A program made the translations under genes and the position numbers. A stretch of DNA of 64,000 nt from Prunella strophiata (lineage: Eukaryota > Chordata > Aves > Passeriformes > Prunellidae): positions 47,807,126 through 47,871,125 of the forward strand of contig JAZBQD010000014.1 in assembly GCA_036583965.1 (NCBI GenBank), given 5' to 3'. Below the pieces are notes generated by a model, which did not search any database, was not told where the DNA came from, and saw only the letters and a list, made by a program, of their open reading frames with translations. Below are positions 63,001 through 64,000 of the stretch, piece after piece (within the stretch, counting starts at the first letter, position 1; each line of letters begins with the position of its first letter).

Positions 63001-64000
63001 ATACAGTTTCCTGTTTTTAGACTGTTCTTAAAAGTGAACCATTGGGGAAGCAGCTTACTCCAAAAGTTGTACTAACTTCAGAGTGATCTTGTTGATTTCC
63101 TCAAATTAGGCCTGGTTTATGTCACCATGGCCCGGTTTCTTTTATATTTTATGAAACAGCACAAAGTAACTGAACACACGTTGAAATATGGATGAAGCCA
63201 AACTGCTGATAAGCAACACTGGGAACAATTTCAGGTTTGTGAAGTCTTTGGAGTGGTCAGTGTGACTGCAGGTGACACTTGAGACAGAAGTAGATGTCCA
63301 AATGTGCCTTCATCTCTTGTGTTGCTCTCTGTCATGCCAAGAAAACACTTTTTAACACTTCATAGGTGCCTTACTGCAACACAACTTTCAGTAGACTATT
63401 GGCAAGCTCTTGAAAGCCAAGAAATGTATGATATGCTCTTCACTGAAAGCCTTTTAATTTATTGATAGTCTTTTAGGTGCTTGTATGAAGCAGCTTTCTC
63501 AAAATACATGAATTGAAGGATTCTGTACATTGAAGGATTTCTGAAAACTTACAATGCCAGATTCCTTTGAAATTAACGCAAGACAAATATGAATATGTTT
63601 CCTTATTGGAGTATTTTAAGCAATTTTTTTCTGCAGGCAAGAAAGAATCTTAAATTATTAAGATTCATATCTTAATCTATCTATCCTCACAATTCGATAT
63701 TCTGATATCTTCAAATGTAACAGAGTTATTGCATCCCTTTCCACATTATTTACATGAGCATTTTGTTACTCTATATTCTAGAAGTGCCCTGGGCTGAGGT
63801 TTCTGCTGGTGAGAAAAACAAAAATTGTTTCTGTACTAAAACAGCCCACACTTACAGGACTACAGACTTCAGATTCTTTTCAGGTACTATGCAATTTAGG
63901 GCTGAATATAGCTCCAAATGGGAGTTAGAAAGCCTATTCTTGATGTTTTTTCCACCTAGTTGCTTTATTTGTGGTATCACACAGCTGCTGTCACGCTTGC
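57001..64000. other. Intergenic, no recognised gene
   Basis: AT-rich DNA to the end of the window. No caveolin-2 exon or CpG-island promoter is visible. A minus-strand 157-codon frame (59504-59974) ends on overlapping AATAAA signals but has no recognisable family. Small A or T runs occur at 58543-58566, 62015-62026 and 62616-62634. Confidence 0.5.

Noticed and set aside
57001..64000. Caveolin-2 first exon or promoter at the right end
   Set aside because: Expected by synteny with human, but no caveolin-like peptide or CpG island is visible in either strand.

Overview
The window is vertebrate nuclear DNA, most likely from a bird and possibly a passerine. The evidence is one recognisable terminal coding exon with a proper intron/exon junction, about 40% G+C (estimated by eye), CpG depletion, and many 5'-truncated CR1 LINE copies ending in the avian ATTCTATGATT-type 3' end. 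There is no operon structure, and I saw no CRISPR array, tRNA or rRNA.

Region by region. (1) Bases 1-147 are the end of an intron, and 148-339 are the last coding exon of TES (testin), encoding its third LIM domain, on the + strand. A long AU-rich 3' UTR follows, with AATAAA signals at about 1484, 1574 and 1894. The rest of TES lies upstream of base 1. (2) From about 1920 to 64000 I can support no further protein-coding gene. In human the next genes downstream are CAV2, CAV1 and MET, and I did not find a caveolin exon, so this looks like the TES-CAV2 intergenic interval. (3) The interval holds at least nine CR1 pieces on both strands. (4) At 10.8-13.0 kb is the most unusual locus: a CR1 fragment and an adjacent dispersed repeat (probably LTR-derived), a perfect 11-bp minisatellite of 45 copies, a near-identical 549-bp second copy of the CR1/repeat flank, and a two-unit stub of the same minisatellite. 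(5) Two LTR-like elements in opposite orientation lie at 23.4 and 31.7 kb. One half of the pair is almost identical and the other half is clearly diverged. (6) A short CpG-rich patch at 27.25-27.47 kb carries three AP-1/ARE-type sites. (7) A probable conserved non-coding stretch at 36.66-37.2 kb contains a 38-bp near-palindrome, next to a GC-rich block at 37.25-38.9 kb. (8) Another unique, CpG-bearing, possibly conserved stretch lies at 56.6-57.0 kb. (9) Several long A or T tracts occur at 41.3, 43.3, 56.1 and 56.5 kb.

There is no gene pathway to describe. The window is the tail of one actin-associated LIM-protein gene followed by a regulatory and repeat-bearing intergenic region. Family assignments come from reading the sequence and from memory of repeat consensus sequences; no database search was run.
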